Shown here: piece after piece, positions 1-8,366 of the stretch | How the letters are laid out: each line of letters starts with the position of its first letter | How positions within the stretch are numbered: the first letter of the stretch is position 1 | Assembly: GCF_006874705.1 (NCBI RefSeq) | Contig: NZ_CP035382.1 | Location: 2,108,001 to 2,172,000, forward strand | Source: Leclercia adecarboxylata | GTDB taxonomy: Bacteria; Pseudomonadota; Gammaproteobacteria; Enterobacterales; Enterobacteriaceae | Direction of reading: 5' to 3' | Length of the DNA: 64,000 nt | Notes under the pieces: generated by a model | Seen by the model: the letters and a program-made list of their open reading frames with translations, nothing else | Database searches by the model: none | Told to the model about the DNA's origin: nothing | Translations under genes and position numbers: made by a program

Positions 1-482
1 ATCTGGCGCGGATGCCAAAAGATGAGCTGGCGGAAGAAGAGTCCCGCCGCTGGGCGGAGATCATAGAGATGTCGCTCAACCTGGAGCAGGCCTCCGATAT
101 CGTCGAACGCATGGGGAGTGAAATCGCTGACAAATCGCTGGCGGCCCGCCGGGCGTTTTCCCTCGAAGGGGTCAAAGAGCTGGATGCGCTGCACGATCAG
201 CTGCTTGCCAACCTCAAGCTGGCGATGTCGGTCTTTTTCTCCAGCGATCTGGCCAGCGCCCGCCGCCTGCGTCGTAACAAGCACCGTTTCCGCATCCTCA
301 ACCGCCGCTATTCCCACGCGCACGTTGACCGGCTGCACCAGCAGAACGTGCAAAGTATCGAGACCAGCTCCCTGCATATGGGGCTACTGGGCGACATGAA
401 GCGTCTGAACTCCCTGTTCTGCGCGGTGGCGTACAGCGTGATGGAGCAGCCGGATGAAGATGATGGCCGGGATGAGTATTAA
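1..482 (+). CDS. yjbB: YjbB, Na+/phosphate cotransporter family, C-terminal part
   Basis: This is the 3' end of a gene that starts before the window. The frame is open from base 3 and ends with TAA at 480-482. About 159 residues are visible. They are helical and charged, rich in Arg, Glu and Leu, without membrane segments, as expected for the PhoU-like cytoplasmic tail that follows the transmembrane Na/Pi cotransporter domain in YjbB (about 540 residues in E. coli). The family exports or balances phosphate at the inner membrane. Its position just upstream of rluF agrees with E. coli, except that no pepE gene lies between the two. An internal ATG at 12 is not the real start. The assignment rests on recalled similarity and gene order. 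Confidence 0.8.
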   Translation, partial: LARMPKDELAEEESRRWAEIIEMSLNLEQASDIVERMGSEIADKSLAARRAFSLEGVKELDALHDQLLANLKLAMSVFFSSDLASARRLRRNKHRFRILNRRYSHAHVDRLHQQNVQSIETSSLHMGLLGDMKRLNSLFCAVAYSVMEQPDEDDGRDEY

Positions 483-627
483 TCTGCGTTAAGCCTTTGG
501 CGCGGGCAACGACGCCGGGGGCTTGCGCAAGATAGCCAGGACCATACTGAATGCGTCTCGTATTTCCTGGTACTTAGCTTTTTACCAGCCCAAACCTGGG
601 GTATATTTCGCCTCTACAGGAGAAATT

Positions 628-1503
628 ATGCTGCCAACTCAATCTACCCGATTAAACAAATACATTAGCGAGAGCGGGATCTGCTCGCGCCGCGAGGCTG
701 ACCGTTACATTGAACAGGGCAACGTGTTTATCAACGGTAAACGCGCCACCATTGGCGATCAGGTCGTCCCTGGCGACGTGGTCAAAGTGAATGGTCAATT
801 GATCGAGCCCCGGGACGAAGAAGACCTGGTGTTTATCGCGCTGAATAAACCGGTTGGCATTGTCAGTACCACGGAAGATGGCGAGCGCGACAACATCGTT
901 GATTTCGTCAACCACAGCAGCCGTATCTTCCCGATTGGCCGTCTGGATAAAGACTCCCAGGGATTAATTTTCCTCACCAACCACGGCGATCTGGTGAATA
1001 AAATCCTGCGGGCCGGTAACGACCACGAGAAAGAGTACATCGTCACGGTCAACAAGCCGGTGACGGACGAATTCATTCGCGGGATGGGGGCGGGCGTTCC
1101 GATCCTCGGCACGGTCACGAAGAAGTGCAAGGTGAAGAAAGAGGCGCCGTTCGCCTTCCGTATCACCCTGGTTCAGGGCTTAAACCGCCAGATCCGCCGT
1201 ATGTGCGAACATTTTGGCTTTGAAGTGACGAAGCTGGAGCGTACGCGCATCATGAACGTCAGCCTCTCCGGCATTCCGCTGGGCGAGTGGCGCGATCTGA
1301 CCGGGGACGAGTTGATTGAGCTGTTTAAGCTGATCGAGAACTCATCCTCAGAAGCGAAGCCGAAAGCGAAGGCAAAACCGAAAACGCAGGGCATCAAGCG
1401 ACCGGTGGTCAAGGCCCCACAGGCGGAAGAGAAAAGTAAAGCCAAACCGGCCGGGAACGGAAAACGCTTTACCCAGCCAGGGCGCAAAAAGAAAGGGCGC
1501 TGA
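628..1503 (+). CDS. rluF: 23S rRNA pseudouridine(2604) synthase RluF
   Basis: RluF isomerises U2604 of 23S rRNA, and also a tRNA-Tyr uridine in E. coli, to pseudouridine. The protein has 291 residues. An N-terminal S4 RNA-binding domain (about residues 6-65, with [18 protein letters not shown]) is followed by the RsuA/RluB-type catalytic domain. The catalytic Asp lies in [15 protein letters not shown], and [14 protein letters not shown] is the family signature near residue 200. The tail is Lys/Ala/Pro-rich and basic, typical of this enzyme. The frame is open from 523, but the ATG at 628 follows an AGGAGA ribosome site and gives the E. coli N-terminus, so the longer version is rejected. Its stop abuts the stop of yjbD on the other strand. 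Confidence 0.97.
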   Translation: MLPTQSTRLNKYISESGICSRREADRYIEQGNVFINGKRATIGDQVVPGDVVKVNGQLIEPRDEEDLVFIALNKPVGIVSTTEDGERDNIVDFVNHSSRIFPIGRLDKDSQGLIFLTNHGDLVNKILRAGNDHEKEYIVTVNKPVTDEFIRGMGAGVPILGTVTKKCKVKKEAPFAFRITLVQGLNRQIRRMCEHFGFEVTKLERTRIMNVSLSGIPLGEWRDLTGDELIELFKLIENSSSEAKPKAKAKPKTQGIKRPVVKAPQAEEKSKAKPAGNGKRFTQPGRKKKGR

Positions 1504-1776
1504 TCAGCGCCTTCCACGGGTTGGGGTATTCGCCGACCAGGAGAATGTCGCCTCTTTATCCACCTTATAAGCCTGCGCTTTTTTAAGCTTGCGGGCTTGT
1601 TTGGCTTCCAGTTCACGCTGCGCCATCAGTTTGTCGATGTACTCTTTCTTAACGTGATTGGTTTCGGCGTTGGTCAGCAGTCGGCCATGGGCGATACGGG
1701 CGCGATCGAGCAGGGTTTTCAGTTCGCGCTGCTCGCTTTCCGTCATGTCTTTCTGGGTCAATCTCGGTGTGGACAT
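1504..1776 (-). CDS. yjbD: YjbD, DUF3811 family small protein
   Basis: This is a 90-residue basic, helical protein closely matching recalled E. coli YjbD (DUF3811), with a conserved C-terminus ending WSANTPTRGRR. No membrane segment, signal peptide or enzymatic motif is visible, and its function is unknown. It is convergent with rluF. The two stop codons are directly adjacent inside the palindrome TGATCA (1501-1506), so there is no room for a separate terminator and the 3' ends of the two transcripts must overlap. The start ATG at 1774-1776 is preceded on its strand by an AGGAGGCTTCAGGT-type ribosome site. Confidence 0.92.
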   Translation of the reverse strand: MSTPRLTQKDMTESEQRELKTLLDRARIAHGRLLTNAETNHVKKEYIDKLMAQRELEAKQARKLKKAQAYKVDKEATFSWSANTPTRGRR

Positions 1777-1839
1777 ACCTGAAGCCTCCTGTGAGAGAGG
1801 CTTCAGTGTAAAGCATGCCTTCGCAGTCGCGAAGCTGAA

Positions 1840-2784
1840 TTAACCTTCCTTCACCACATCGCGTTTCTTTTGTTCATCGATCGGCTTACCCGACCAGTAA
1901 CCCGCCAGCAGCGAGCCGGACAGGTTATGCCATACCGAGAACAACGCACCCGGCAGAGCCGCCAGCGGCGAGAAGTAAATTTTGCCGAGCGCAGCGGCCA
2001 GGCCGGAGTTCTGCATCCCTACCTCAATCGCCAGCGTGCGGCAGGTGGATTCGTCAAAGCCGAACAGCTTTCCGCCCCAGTAACCGCCCAGCAGGCCGAT
2101 GGTGTTATGCAGAACCACGGCGATAATCACCACAAAACCGACAGAGGCGATATGCGCCGCAGAACCGGCGACCACGGCGCTGATAATGGCCAGAATACAG
2201 ACCATCGAAAACGCCGGCAGATACGGCTCCACGGCTTTCACCAGTCGAGGGAACAGATGGTGGATAATCAGCCCCAGCGCAATCGGGATCACCACGATCT
2301 GCAGAATGCTCAGCAGCATTCCCATTACATCCACCTGAATGTGGGCATCCACGTACAGACGCGTCAGCAGCGGGGTTGCTACCACGCCCACCAGCGTGGA
2401 GACGGAGGAGATGGTCACCGACAGCGCCACATCGCCTTTCGCCAGATAGATCATCACGTTGGAGGCCGTACCGCTGGCCACGCTTCCCACCAGCACCATC
2501 CCGGCGGAGAGGTCAGGCGGCATCTTAAAGGCGATAGCCAGCGCCCATGCCGCCAGCGGCATCACCAGGTAGTGCAGGAAAATACCCGCCGCGACCGGGG
2601 CCGGGCGTGACAGCACGCGTTTAAAATCGTCGACTTTCAGGTGCACGCCCATGCCGAACATGATCAGCATCAGCAGCGTGGTGACCCACGGGCCGATAGC
2701 GGTAAAGGTAGATGGCGTGTAATACGCGAGAACAGAGAGCAGCAGCGCCCATAACGGGAACAGCCGGGTAATGGCGGATAACAT
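1840..2784 (-). CDS. panS: PanS-like pantoate/ketopantoate transporter (BASS family)
   Basis: This is a 314-residue integral membrane protein with about ten hydrophobic helices of the bile acid:Na+ symporter (BASS) fold. The family's paired sodium-site regions are recognisable: [19 protein letters not shown] (about residues 100-118) and [13 protein letters not shown] near residue 240. It resembles Salmonella PanS, an inner-membrane transporter that lets cells take up ketopantoate and pantoate, the vitamin B5 precursors. E. coli K-12 has no gene here, while Salmonella has panS in this neighbourhood. AAGGAA precedes the ATG at 2782-2784. The substrate is inferred from the family; the BASS membership is clear. 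Confidence 0.82.
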   Translation of the reverse strand: MLSAITRLFPLWALLLSVLAYYTPSTFTAIGPWVTTLLMLIMFGMGVHLKVDDFKRVLSRPAPVAAGIFLHYLVMPLAAWALAIAFKMPPDLSAGMVLVGSVASGTASNVMIYLAKGDVALSVTISSVSTLVGVVATPLLTRLYVDAHIQVDVMGMLLSILQIVVIPIALGLIIHHLFPRLVKAVEPYLPAFSMVCILAIISAVVAGSAAHIASVGFVVIIAVVLHNTIGLLGGYWGGKLFGFDESTCRTLAIEVGMQNSGLAAALGKIYFSPLAALPGALFSVWHNLSGSLLAGYWSGKPIDEQKKRDVVKEG

Positions 2785-2820
2785 ACGGATTCCTTGCGAT
2801 TGTGTTGTGTCATGTAGTTA

Positions 2821-2847
2821 TAAAAAAGCCGGGTTCGAGCCCGGCTT
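2821..2847 (-). terminator. Rho-independent terminator of rtcR
   Basis: An eight-pair GC-rich stem (AAGCCGGG / CCCGGCTT) with a six-base loop is followed on the minus strand by a T run. It lies 49 bases past the rtcR stop and ahead of panS, so rtcR and panS are separate transcripts. Confidence 0.88.
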
Positions 2848-2895
2848 AGAGATATTGTTTATCCTGCTAATGAATTTTGTTCAACCAAATTGTCT

Positions 2896-4470
2896 TCATG
2901 ATCCCGGGTGAAGACTTTCCCAGCTCAGCCCAAAGCGGGTGAGATATTTGCGCAGCCTGTCGGCATCGTTAGGGTTGACCTTTTTCATCCGGGAAACCGC
3001 AAAGAGTTCGCGACCGGCCTCGGATAATGAGGCGCTACGGCGGCACACCTCCAGCACGGTTTCCAGCTGTCGCTGGTCGAAGAGATCGAGCGCCATCGCC
3101 GTGGATGGCGTGGCGATTTGCCAGCTCTCCTGCAGCCTGACGATCTCTTCCTCAACAAGCGCTAAGGTGATGCGCCCCTGTTCGGCAAGCGTGGCCATCC
3201 GCGCCACAGAGGAACCCAGTTCCCGAAAGTTACCCCGCCACAACGCCTGAGGCGAGTCAGCAAAACGCAGATAGCGCTCACGCGCCTCTCTGTCGAAACG
3301 CACCTGGGATTGCGCTTCAGTCGCGAAGCGTTGCAGTTCGTACTCCACGTTGGGGGCGATATCCTCCCGACGCTGCGCCAGGCCGGGCAGGGCAAAACTC
3401 CACATATTGATACGGGCCCAGAGATCCTCCCGGAAACGACCTTCCGCCACCCACTGGCGCATATCCCGGTGCGTACCGGCAATCAGCTGAAAATCGCTCC
3501 TGACCTCTTTATCGGAGCCAAACGGGAAGAAGGTTTTTTCTTCGATGGCCTTCAACAGCATGGCTTGTTCGTCGAGGCCCAGTTCGGCGATCTCATCTAA
3601 AAACAACACGCCGCCGTCAGCCTCACGCAGCAGCCCGGCACGCGCCGTTGCCGCCCCGGTAAATGCCCCTTTGACATGGCCGAAAAGGGTCGACATGGCG
3701 TTGTCACCCCGCAGCGTGGCGCAGTTTACTGCCACCAGCCTGCCCGTCAGCTGATGGCGGGATTGCTTAAGCTGGTAAATACGGTTGGCGAGGAAGGATT
3801 TTCCGGCCCCCGTTGGGCCCGTCAGTAATACAGGGGCGGTCGAGCGCAGCGCCACGCGTTCAATCTGATCGATCAGGGCGTTGAAGGTGGCATTGCGGGT
3901 ATCAATCCCGGCTTTGAGGAACGAAACGGATTCCTGCTGCTCGCGCTGAAAGCGGCTGGTCAGCGCGGCATAGCGGCTTAAATCCAGGTCGATGATCGAG
4001 TAACTTCCGACAGGCACTGCCTCTTCGGGCGCATCCCTGCTGGCAGGGCCGGTCTGGATCAGGCTGGCGGGAAGATACCGCGCTTCGGTCAGCAAAAACC
4101 AGCAGATCTGCGCCACGTGCGTGCCGGTGGTGATATGCACCAGGTACTCTTCATGCTCGGTGTCAAACTTGTAGTGGGTGGCGAAGTCGAGGAACGCGGC
4201 GTAGACCTCTTCAAAATCCCAGGGATCGGCAATGGTGACGGGCCACGGGCGCACGGTGGTATGGGGCGAGAGCAGCCTGATATCTTCCGTTATCTGTTCC
4301 GCCATTCCCCGATCCTGGGGCTGGTGGAGGAGCTCAAGCCTGTCGACGGGGAGGTCGGGCTGCTGGCAAAGCCCGACCGTCGGGCGCCATTTGCGTAAGC
4401 GGTTGGCCCGCTTGCCGCGTTTGTCCATCACCGTGCCCAGGACCCCAATAACCACTCGCCGCTTTTTCAT
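2896..4470 (-). CDS. rtcR: RtcR, sigma-54 activator of the RNA-repair operon
   Basis: RtcR (524 residues) activates the divergent rtc operon when damaged RNA ends accumulate. Residues 1-175 form the RtcR-specific CARF-like sensor domain, with a conserved HITTGTHVAQICWFLLTEAR stretch. The AAA+ ATPase has Walker A GPTGAGKS near residue 215, the sigma-54 contact loop GAFTGA, and Walker B GGVLFLDEIAEL. The arginine-finger region lies in FREDLWARINMWSFALPG. The C-terminus carries the short helix-turn-helix region (LSEAGRELFAVSR) that binds upstream activator sites. The architecture and length match E. coli RtcR. It reads away from rtcB, and the 188-base gap holds the -24/-12 promoter. Confidence 0.96.
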   Translation of the reverse strand: MKKRRVVIGVLGTVMDKRGKRANRLRKWRPTVGLCQQPDLPVDRLELLHQPQDRGMAEQITEDIRLLSPHTTVRPWPVTIADPWDFEEVYAAFLDFATHYKFDTEHEEYLVHITTGTHVAQICWFLLTEARYLPASLIQTGPASRDAPEEAVPVGSYSIIDLDLSRYAALTSRFQREQQESVSFLKAGIDTRNATFNALIDQIERVALRSTAPVLLTGPTGAGKSFLANRIYQLKQSRHQLTGRLVAVNCATLRGDNAMSTLFGHVKGAFTGAATARAGLLREADGGVLFLDEIAELGLDEQAMLLKAIEEKTFFPFGSDKEVRSDFQLIAGTHRDMRQWVAEGRFREDLWARINMWSFALPGLAQRREDIAPNVEYELQRFATEAQSQVRFDREARERYLRFADSPQALWRGNFRELGSSVARMATLAEQGRITLALVEEEIVRLQESWQIATPSTAMALDLFDQRQLETVLEVCRRSASLSEAGRELFAVSRMKKVNPNDADRLRKYLTRFGLSWESLHPGS

Positions 4471-4604
4471 GTTTATCCTTCAAGATAAAAACCGATACTA
4501 AAAGATAAAAATATTCTGCGGCTTAAGCAATGTCTGAAGAAACTATGTGAATTAAAGTAAATATAATCAAAAGGATATGTTTTATTTATGAAGGCTTAAT
4601 ATTC

Positions 4605-4620
4605 TGGCACGCTTCTGGCA
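4605..4620 (+). promoter_or_regulatory. Sigma-54 promoter of the rtcB operon
   Basis: TGGCACGCTTCTGGCA has GG at 4606-4607 and GC at 4618-4619, the spacing required between the -24 and -12 elements. The -24 half is perfect and the -12 half has one change (TGGC for TTGC). Transcription would start near 4631, about 28 bases before the rtcB ATG. RtcR encoded next door is the expected activator. Confidence 0.85.
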
Positions 4621-4658
4621 ATACTTCTCAGTAACAGACATCCCTGAGGGTGAGCACC

Positions 4659-5885
4659 ATGAAACAGAATGATTTTGACGTATTAACGGCGCATCACAGC
4701 GCACCGGTAAAAATGTGGACGCACGGGGTTCCCGTAGAGCCAGAGGCGCGCGAGCAGTTGCTGAACACTGCGAAGATGCCTTTTATTTTCAAACATCTGG
4801 CGGTGATGCCGGATGTGCATCTCGGGAAAGGGTCCACCATTGGCAGCGTGATCCCCACCAAAGGGGCCATTATTCCGGCGGCGGTGGGGGTAGATATCGG
4901 CTGTGGGATGATCGCCGTGCGGACGTCGCTGCTGGCAGGGGATTTGCCGGATAACCTTCACGGGCTGCGCAGCGCCATTGAACAGGCGGTGCCGCACGGA
5001 CGCACCAACACCCGCTCCCGTCGCGACAAGGGGGCGTGGGAAAAGACGCCGGATGAAGTGGATAACCACTGGCGACAGCTGGCGCCGCGCTTTAAGCGGC
5101 TGACGGATAAGTATCCGCAACTGCTGAAAACCAATAACCATCAGCATCTGGGGACGCTGGGCACCGGGAACCACTTTATCGAGGTGTGCCTGGACGAGCA
5201 GCAACGCGTGTGGGTCATGCTGCACAGCGGCTCGCGTGGCGTGGGTAATGCGATTGGCAACGTGTTTATCACCCTGGCGCAGAAGGATATGCAGCAGCAT
5301 ATCGCCAACCTTCCTGACAGGAATCTGGCCTATTTCCAGGAGGGGAGCCGACACTATAACGACTACATCGAGGCCGTGGAGTGGGCGCAGGATTTTGCCC
5401 GCCATAACCGCGAGGTGATGATGTCGCGCGTGTTGGCCGTGCTCTCGCGCATTGTGCCAAAGCCTTTTCTGACCCAGCAGGAGGCGGTGAATTGCCATCA
5501 CAACTATGTGCAGAAAGAGCGTCATTTTGGTGAAGAGGTGCTGGTGACCCGCAAAGGGGCGGTGTCGGCACAGAAGGGCGAAATGGGGATCATCCCCGGC
5601 TCGATGGGGGCGAAGAGCTTTATCGTGCGCGGCCTGGGCAATGAGGAGAGCTTCTGCTCCTGTAGCCATGGGGCAGGACGGGTGATGAGCCGCACGGCGG
5701 CCAAAAAACGCTTCACCGTTGCCGATCAGATCCGCGCCACGGCCCACGTCGAGTGCAGAAAAGACAACGAGGTCATCGATGAGATCCCGATGGCCTATAA
5801 AGACATTGATGCCGTCATGGCGGCGCAAGCATCCCTGGTCAAAATCGTCCATACGTTGCGCCAGGTGGTATGTGTAAAAGGATAA
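4659..5885 (+). CDS. rtcB: RNA-splicing ligase RtcB
   Basis: RtcB (408 residues, the same as E. coli) seals RNA 3'-phosphate or 2',3'-cyclic phosphate ends to 5'-OH ends using GTP and Mn2+, through a histidine-GMP intermediate. Metal and guanylate residues are visible: the Cys of VGVDIGCGM (residue 82), His in GTGNHFIE, and the guanylylated His in the conserved CSHGAGRVMSR block. The C-terminus AYKDIDAVMAAQ...VCVKG is that of E. coli. A GTG at 4650 is in frame, but the ATG at 4659 gives the family N-terminus. It lies behind a sigma-54 promoter, and a nucleotidyltransferase starts five bases after its stop, so the two are surely co-transcribed. Confidence 0.97.
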   Translation: MKQNDFDVLTAHHSAPVKMWTHGVPVEPEAREQLLNTAKMPFIFKHLAVMPDVHLGKGSTIGSVIPTKGAIIPAAVGVDIGCGMIAVRTSLLAGDLPDNLHGLRSAIEQAVPHGRTNTRSRRDKGAWEKTPDEVDNHWRQLAPRFKRLTDKYPQLLKTNNHQHLGTLGTGNHFIEVCLDEQQRVWVMLHSGSRGVGNAIGNVFITLAQKDMQQHIANLPDRNLAYFQEGSRHYNDYIEAVEWAQDFARHNREVMMSRVLAVLSRIVPKPFLTQQEAVNCHHNYVQKERHFGEEVLVTRKGAVSAQKGEMGIIPGSMGAKSFIVRGLGNEESFCSCSHGAGRVMSRTAAKKRFTVADQIRATAHVECRKDNEVIDEIPMAYKDIDAVMAAQASLVKIVHTLRQVVCVKG

Positions 5886-5890
5886 AGCAA

Positions 5891-6679
5891 ATGGCTGATA
5901 ACGGTGTGGATACCGCCATGCGCGAGCGTGTGCGGCAGCAACTCAACGAAATAGAGCAACGATTCAATGTGACCGTGCTGTATGCCTGTGAATCGGGCAG
6001 CCGCGGCTGGGGCTTTGCATCGCCGGATAGCGATTATGACGTGCGCTTCCTGTATGTGCATAAACCTGACTGGTATTTGCGCGTCGAGCCGCAGCGGGAT
6101 GTCATTGAGCTGCCCATAGACGACGAACTCGACGTGAGCGGTTGGGAGTGGCGCAAGGCGCTTGGCCTGCTGAAAGCGGCTAACCCCACGCTTATCGAGT
6201 GGCTGGATTCGCCGGTGGTCTATCAGCAGAGCGACAAGGTGATAACCGAGCTACGCAAGCAGGTGCCCGCCTGGTTCTCCCCCGTGCGTGCACGCTGGCA
6301 CTACTACTCTATGGCGCGCAAAAATTTCCGCGGCTATTTGCAGGACGCAGAGGTCCGACTGAAAAAGTACTTTTACGTCCTGCGTCCTCTATTAGCGGTG
6401 CGGTGGGTGGAGGCCGGAAAAGGTATGCCACCGATGCGTTTTGCCGAACTGCTGGCGGGAAGCGAGCTTGATGCGCCGTTACGTCAGGAAATCGATGACC
6501 TGCTGGCGATAAAACAGCGTGCGGGAGAAGCGCAATACGGCCCCAGACGGCCTTTGCTGCATGCTTTCATCACTCAGGAGCTGGCGCGGGGTGAAAACCC
6601 TCCTACGCTGCCGGACAGCCGTAATGGCAAGATAGCCTCGCTGGATTCGCTGCTGATGAGAACGGTACTGGCAGGATAA
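5891..6679 (+). CDS. Stand-alone nucleotidyltransferase of the rtc operon
   Basis: This 262-residue protein belongs to the polymerase-beta nucleotidyltransferase superfamily (COG3541-like). The diagnostic motif GSRGWGFASPDSDYD (residues 36-50) supplies the GS loop and the two metal-binding Asp residues D48 and D50. D81 in LDVSGWE is the likely third carboxylate. A basic helical second half (RWHYYSMARKNFRGYL, KKYFYVLRPLL) could bind a nucleic acid. The ATG at 5891 has AAGGA eight bases upstream and lies five bases after the rtcB stop; the frame extends to 5870, but that start overlaps rtcB. It occupies the position of rtcA in E. coli. Function is not established; tRNA or RNA-end nucleotide addition in RNA repair is an inference from context. 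Confidence 0.85.
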   Translation: MADNGVDTAMRERVRQQLNEIEQRFNVTVLYACESGSRGWGFASPDSDYDVRFLYVHKPDWYLRVEPQRDVIELPIDDELDVSGWEWRKALGLLKAANPTLIEWLDSPVVYQQSDKVITELRKQVPAWFSPVRARWHYYSMARKNFRGYLQDAEVRLKKYFYVLRPLLAVRWVEAGKGMPPMRFAELLAGSELDAPLRQEIDDLLAIKQRAGEAQYGPRRPLLHAFITQELARGENPPTLPDSRNGKIASLDSLLMRTVLAG

Positions 6680-6682
6680 AAA

Positions 6683-6706
6683 AATGGCCCGGTTTCCCGG
6701 GCCATT
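6683..6706. terminator. Bidirectional terminator between the rtc operon and lysC
   Basis: A ten-pair perfect stem (AATGGCCCGG / CCGGGCCATT) with loop TTTC has an A run on its left and a T run on its right, so it can end both the plus-strand rtc transcript and the minus-strand lysC transcript. The lysC stop is seven bases away. Confidence 0.9.
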
Positions 6707-6712
6707 TTTCTG

Positions 6713-8062
6713 TTACTCAAACAAGTTATGATGCAGTTTCTGCACGACCTGCTCGGCTTCGGCGCCAGGCACCAGGAAGCACAGGTTGTAGCTGGAAGCA
6801 CCATAGCAAATCATGCGGATGTTGAACGGCTCCAGCACGCCAAACACCTCTTTGCCCACGCCGCTGGCGCGGGACAGCTCGTTACCGATGATCGCCACCA
6901 GGGCGAGATCTTCTTCCACCTCGACGCGGCACAGTTCTGAAAGCTCCATCAGCAGGGACTGCGTCAGCAGGGTATCGCCGGTGGAGGTTGAGCCGGTGGT
7001 ATCCAGGGTCAGGGCAATGTTCACTTCTGAGGTGGTCACCAGGTCCACCGAGATGCTGTGGCGCGCCAGAATGCTAAACACTTCTGCCAGGAAGCCGCGG
7101 GAGTGCAGCATGCTCAGGCTGTGCAGGGTCAGCAGGGTCTGTTTGCGACGCAGGGCGATGGCGCGGAACAGCGGTGGGTTTTCAGTGGTGTTGCACACGA
7201 TAGTGCCGCCCGCTTTCGGATCTTTGCTGGAACCCACAAACACCGGGATATTGCTGCGTACCGCAGGCATCAGCGTCGCCGGGTGCAGCACTTTCGCGCC
7301 AAAGGTCGCCATCTCAGCGGCTTCTTCAAAGGCGATCACATCAATACGTTTTGCCGCAGGCACCACGCGCGGGTCGGTGGTGTAGATACCCGGCACGTCC
7401 GTCCAGATATCGACGCGGGAGGCCTGCAGGGCTTCACCCAGCAGGGCTGCGGTGTAGTCGCTGCCGCCACGGCCCAGCGTGGTGGTACGGCCTTTGATTT
7501 CGCTGCCGATAAAGCCCTGGGTAATGACAATCCCTTCCGCCAGGCGCGGCGCCAGCTGTTGGGTGGTCAGTTCGGCAATGGCGGTCACGTCCGGCTCGGC
7601 GCGGCCAAAGCGGTCGCTGGTGCGCAGCACTTTACGCACGTCAAACCACTGCGACTGAACGTTACGCTCGCGCAGCACTTCGACAAACAGCAGGGTCGAC
7701 ATCAGCTCACCGTGGCTGACCAGCTCGTCGGTCAGGGCGGTGGAGGTGGCCAGAGAGGCGGCTTCCGCCAGGGTGATGATATTTTCCAGCAGGCGCTCAA
7801 TCTCTTCGCTGATCACGCTCGGATCGCGCAGGCGGCCAAGAATATCAAACTGAATTTTGTGCAGCGCTTCGAGCTTAGTCTGGCGCTCGCTCGCTTCCAG
7901 CCCTTCAGCAAGGGCGACCAGCAGATTGGTGACGCCAGCCGAAGCGGACAACACCACCAGGCGGGTATCAGGATCGGCCAGCACCACATCGGCGCTGCGG
8001 TTCATGGCATCAAAATCGGCCACGCTGGTACCGCCAAATTTGGCGACAACAAAACTCGTCAT
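6713..8062 (-). CDS. lysC: Lysine-sensitive aspartokinase III
   Basis: LysC (449 residues, as in E. coli) phosphorylates aspartate, the first step to lysine, diaminopimelate, threonine and methionine. The kinase signature KFGGTSVAD begins at residue 8. The substrate and ATP loops include TQGFIGSEIKGRTTTLGRGG and SDYTAALL. Two ACT domains fill the last 150 residues (TLHSLSMLHSRGFLAEVFSI; VALVAIIGNELSRASGV), where lysine binds for allosteric inhibition. The start ATG at 8060-8062 follows a GAGGTTGTT leader identical in type to E. coli. Unlike E. coli, no lysine riboswitch is present in the leader. Confidence 0.97.
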   Translation of the reverse strand: MTSFVVAKFGGTSVADFDAMNRSADVVLADPDTRLVVLSASAGVTNLLVALAEGLEASERQTKLEALHKIQFDILGRLRDPSVISEEIERLLENIITLAEAASLATSTALTDELVSHGELMSTLLFVEVLRERNVQSQWFDVRKVLRTSDRFGRAEPDVTAIAELTTQQLAPRLAEGIVITQGFIGSEIKGRTTTLGRGGSDYTAALLGEALQASRVDIWTDVPGIYTTDPRVVPAAKRIDVIAFEEAAEMATFGAKVLHPATLMPAVRSNIPVFVGSSKDPKAGGTIVCNTTENPPLFRAIALRRKQTLLTLHSLSMLHSRGFLAEVFSILARHSISVDLVTTSEVNIALTLDTTGSTSTGDTLLTQSLLMELSELCRVEVEEDLALVAIIGNELSRASGVGKEVFGVLEPFNIRMICYGASSYNLCFLVPGAEAEQVVQKLHHNLFE

Positions 8063-8366
8063 AACAACCTCGTGTCAGGGAAGGAAAAAAGCGACCATGG
8101 CACAAGGACAAAATAGTTTTATCGGTGCAGGCGCAAATACCGTGTGTATAAATAAAATGTGCAGGGGATCCTGTCAACGCCGGGATTATGCGGATTTTTC
8201 ATGCTGCCTTCCATATGAGAAACAGGACTTATAACAGCTATACTTTTGGAGCTTTTACGCTGCACTTGATGCAGGCCAGGCCAATGGCATAAAAACCATC
8301 ACAATTTTTGGCGACAGAGGCTACAATCGACCGAGGTCACAATTCTCAATTCAGAAGAGTATTGCT
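8063..8366. promoter_or_regulatory. lysC-pgi divergent region without an L-box
   Basis: The 304 bases between the divergent lysC and pgi genes hold a lysC promoter and a pgi leader. The last 50 bases before lysC resemble E. coli (CCTTGTGCCA, then CCTGACACGAGG), but the long lysine riboswitch that precedes this stretch in E. coli is not seen on the minus strand. None of its hallmarks (the AGAGGNGC block, the paired CAGGGG / CCCCTG anti-terminator) could be found. pgi has AGAAGAG before its ATG. Confidence 0.7.
8149..8177 (-). promoter_or_regulatory. Predicted sigma-70 promoter of lysC
   Basis: On the minus strand a perfect -35 TTGACA (8172-8177) is followed by 17 bases and a -10 TATTTA (8149-8154). 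Transcription would begin near 8142, giving a leader of about 80 nucleotides, too short for an L-box. Confidence 0.65.

Noticed and set aside
4650..4658. GTG at 4650 as the rtcB start
   Set aside because: The ATG at 4659 gives the family length of 408 residues and an E. coli-like N-terminus, and the GTG overlaps the ribosome-site region.
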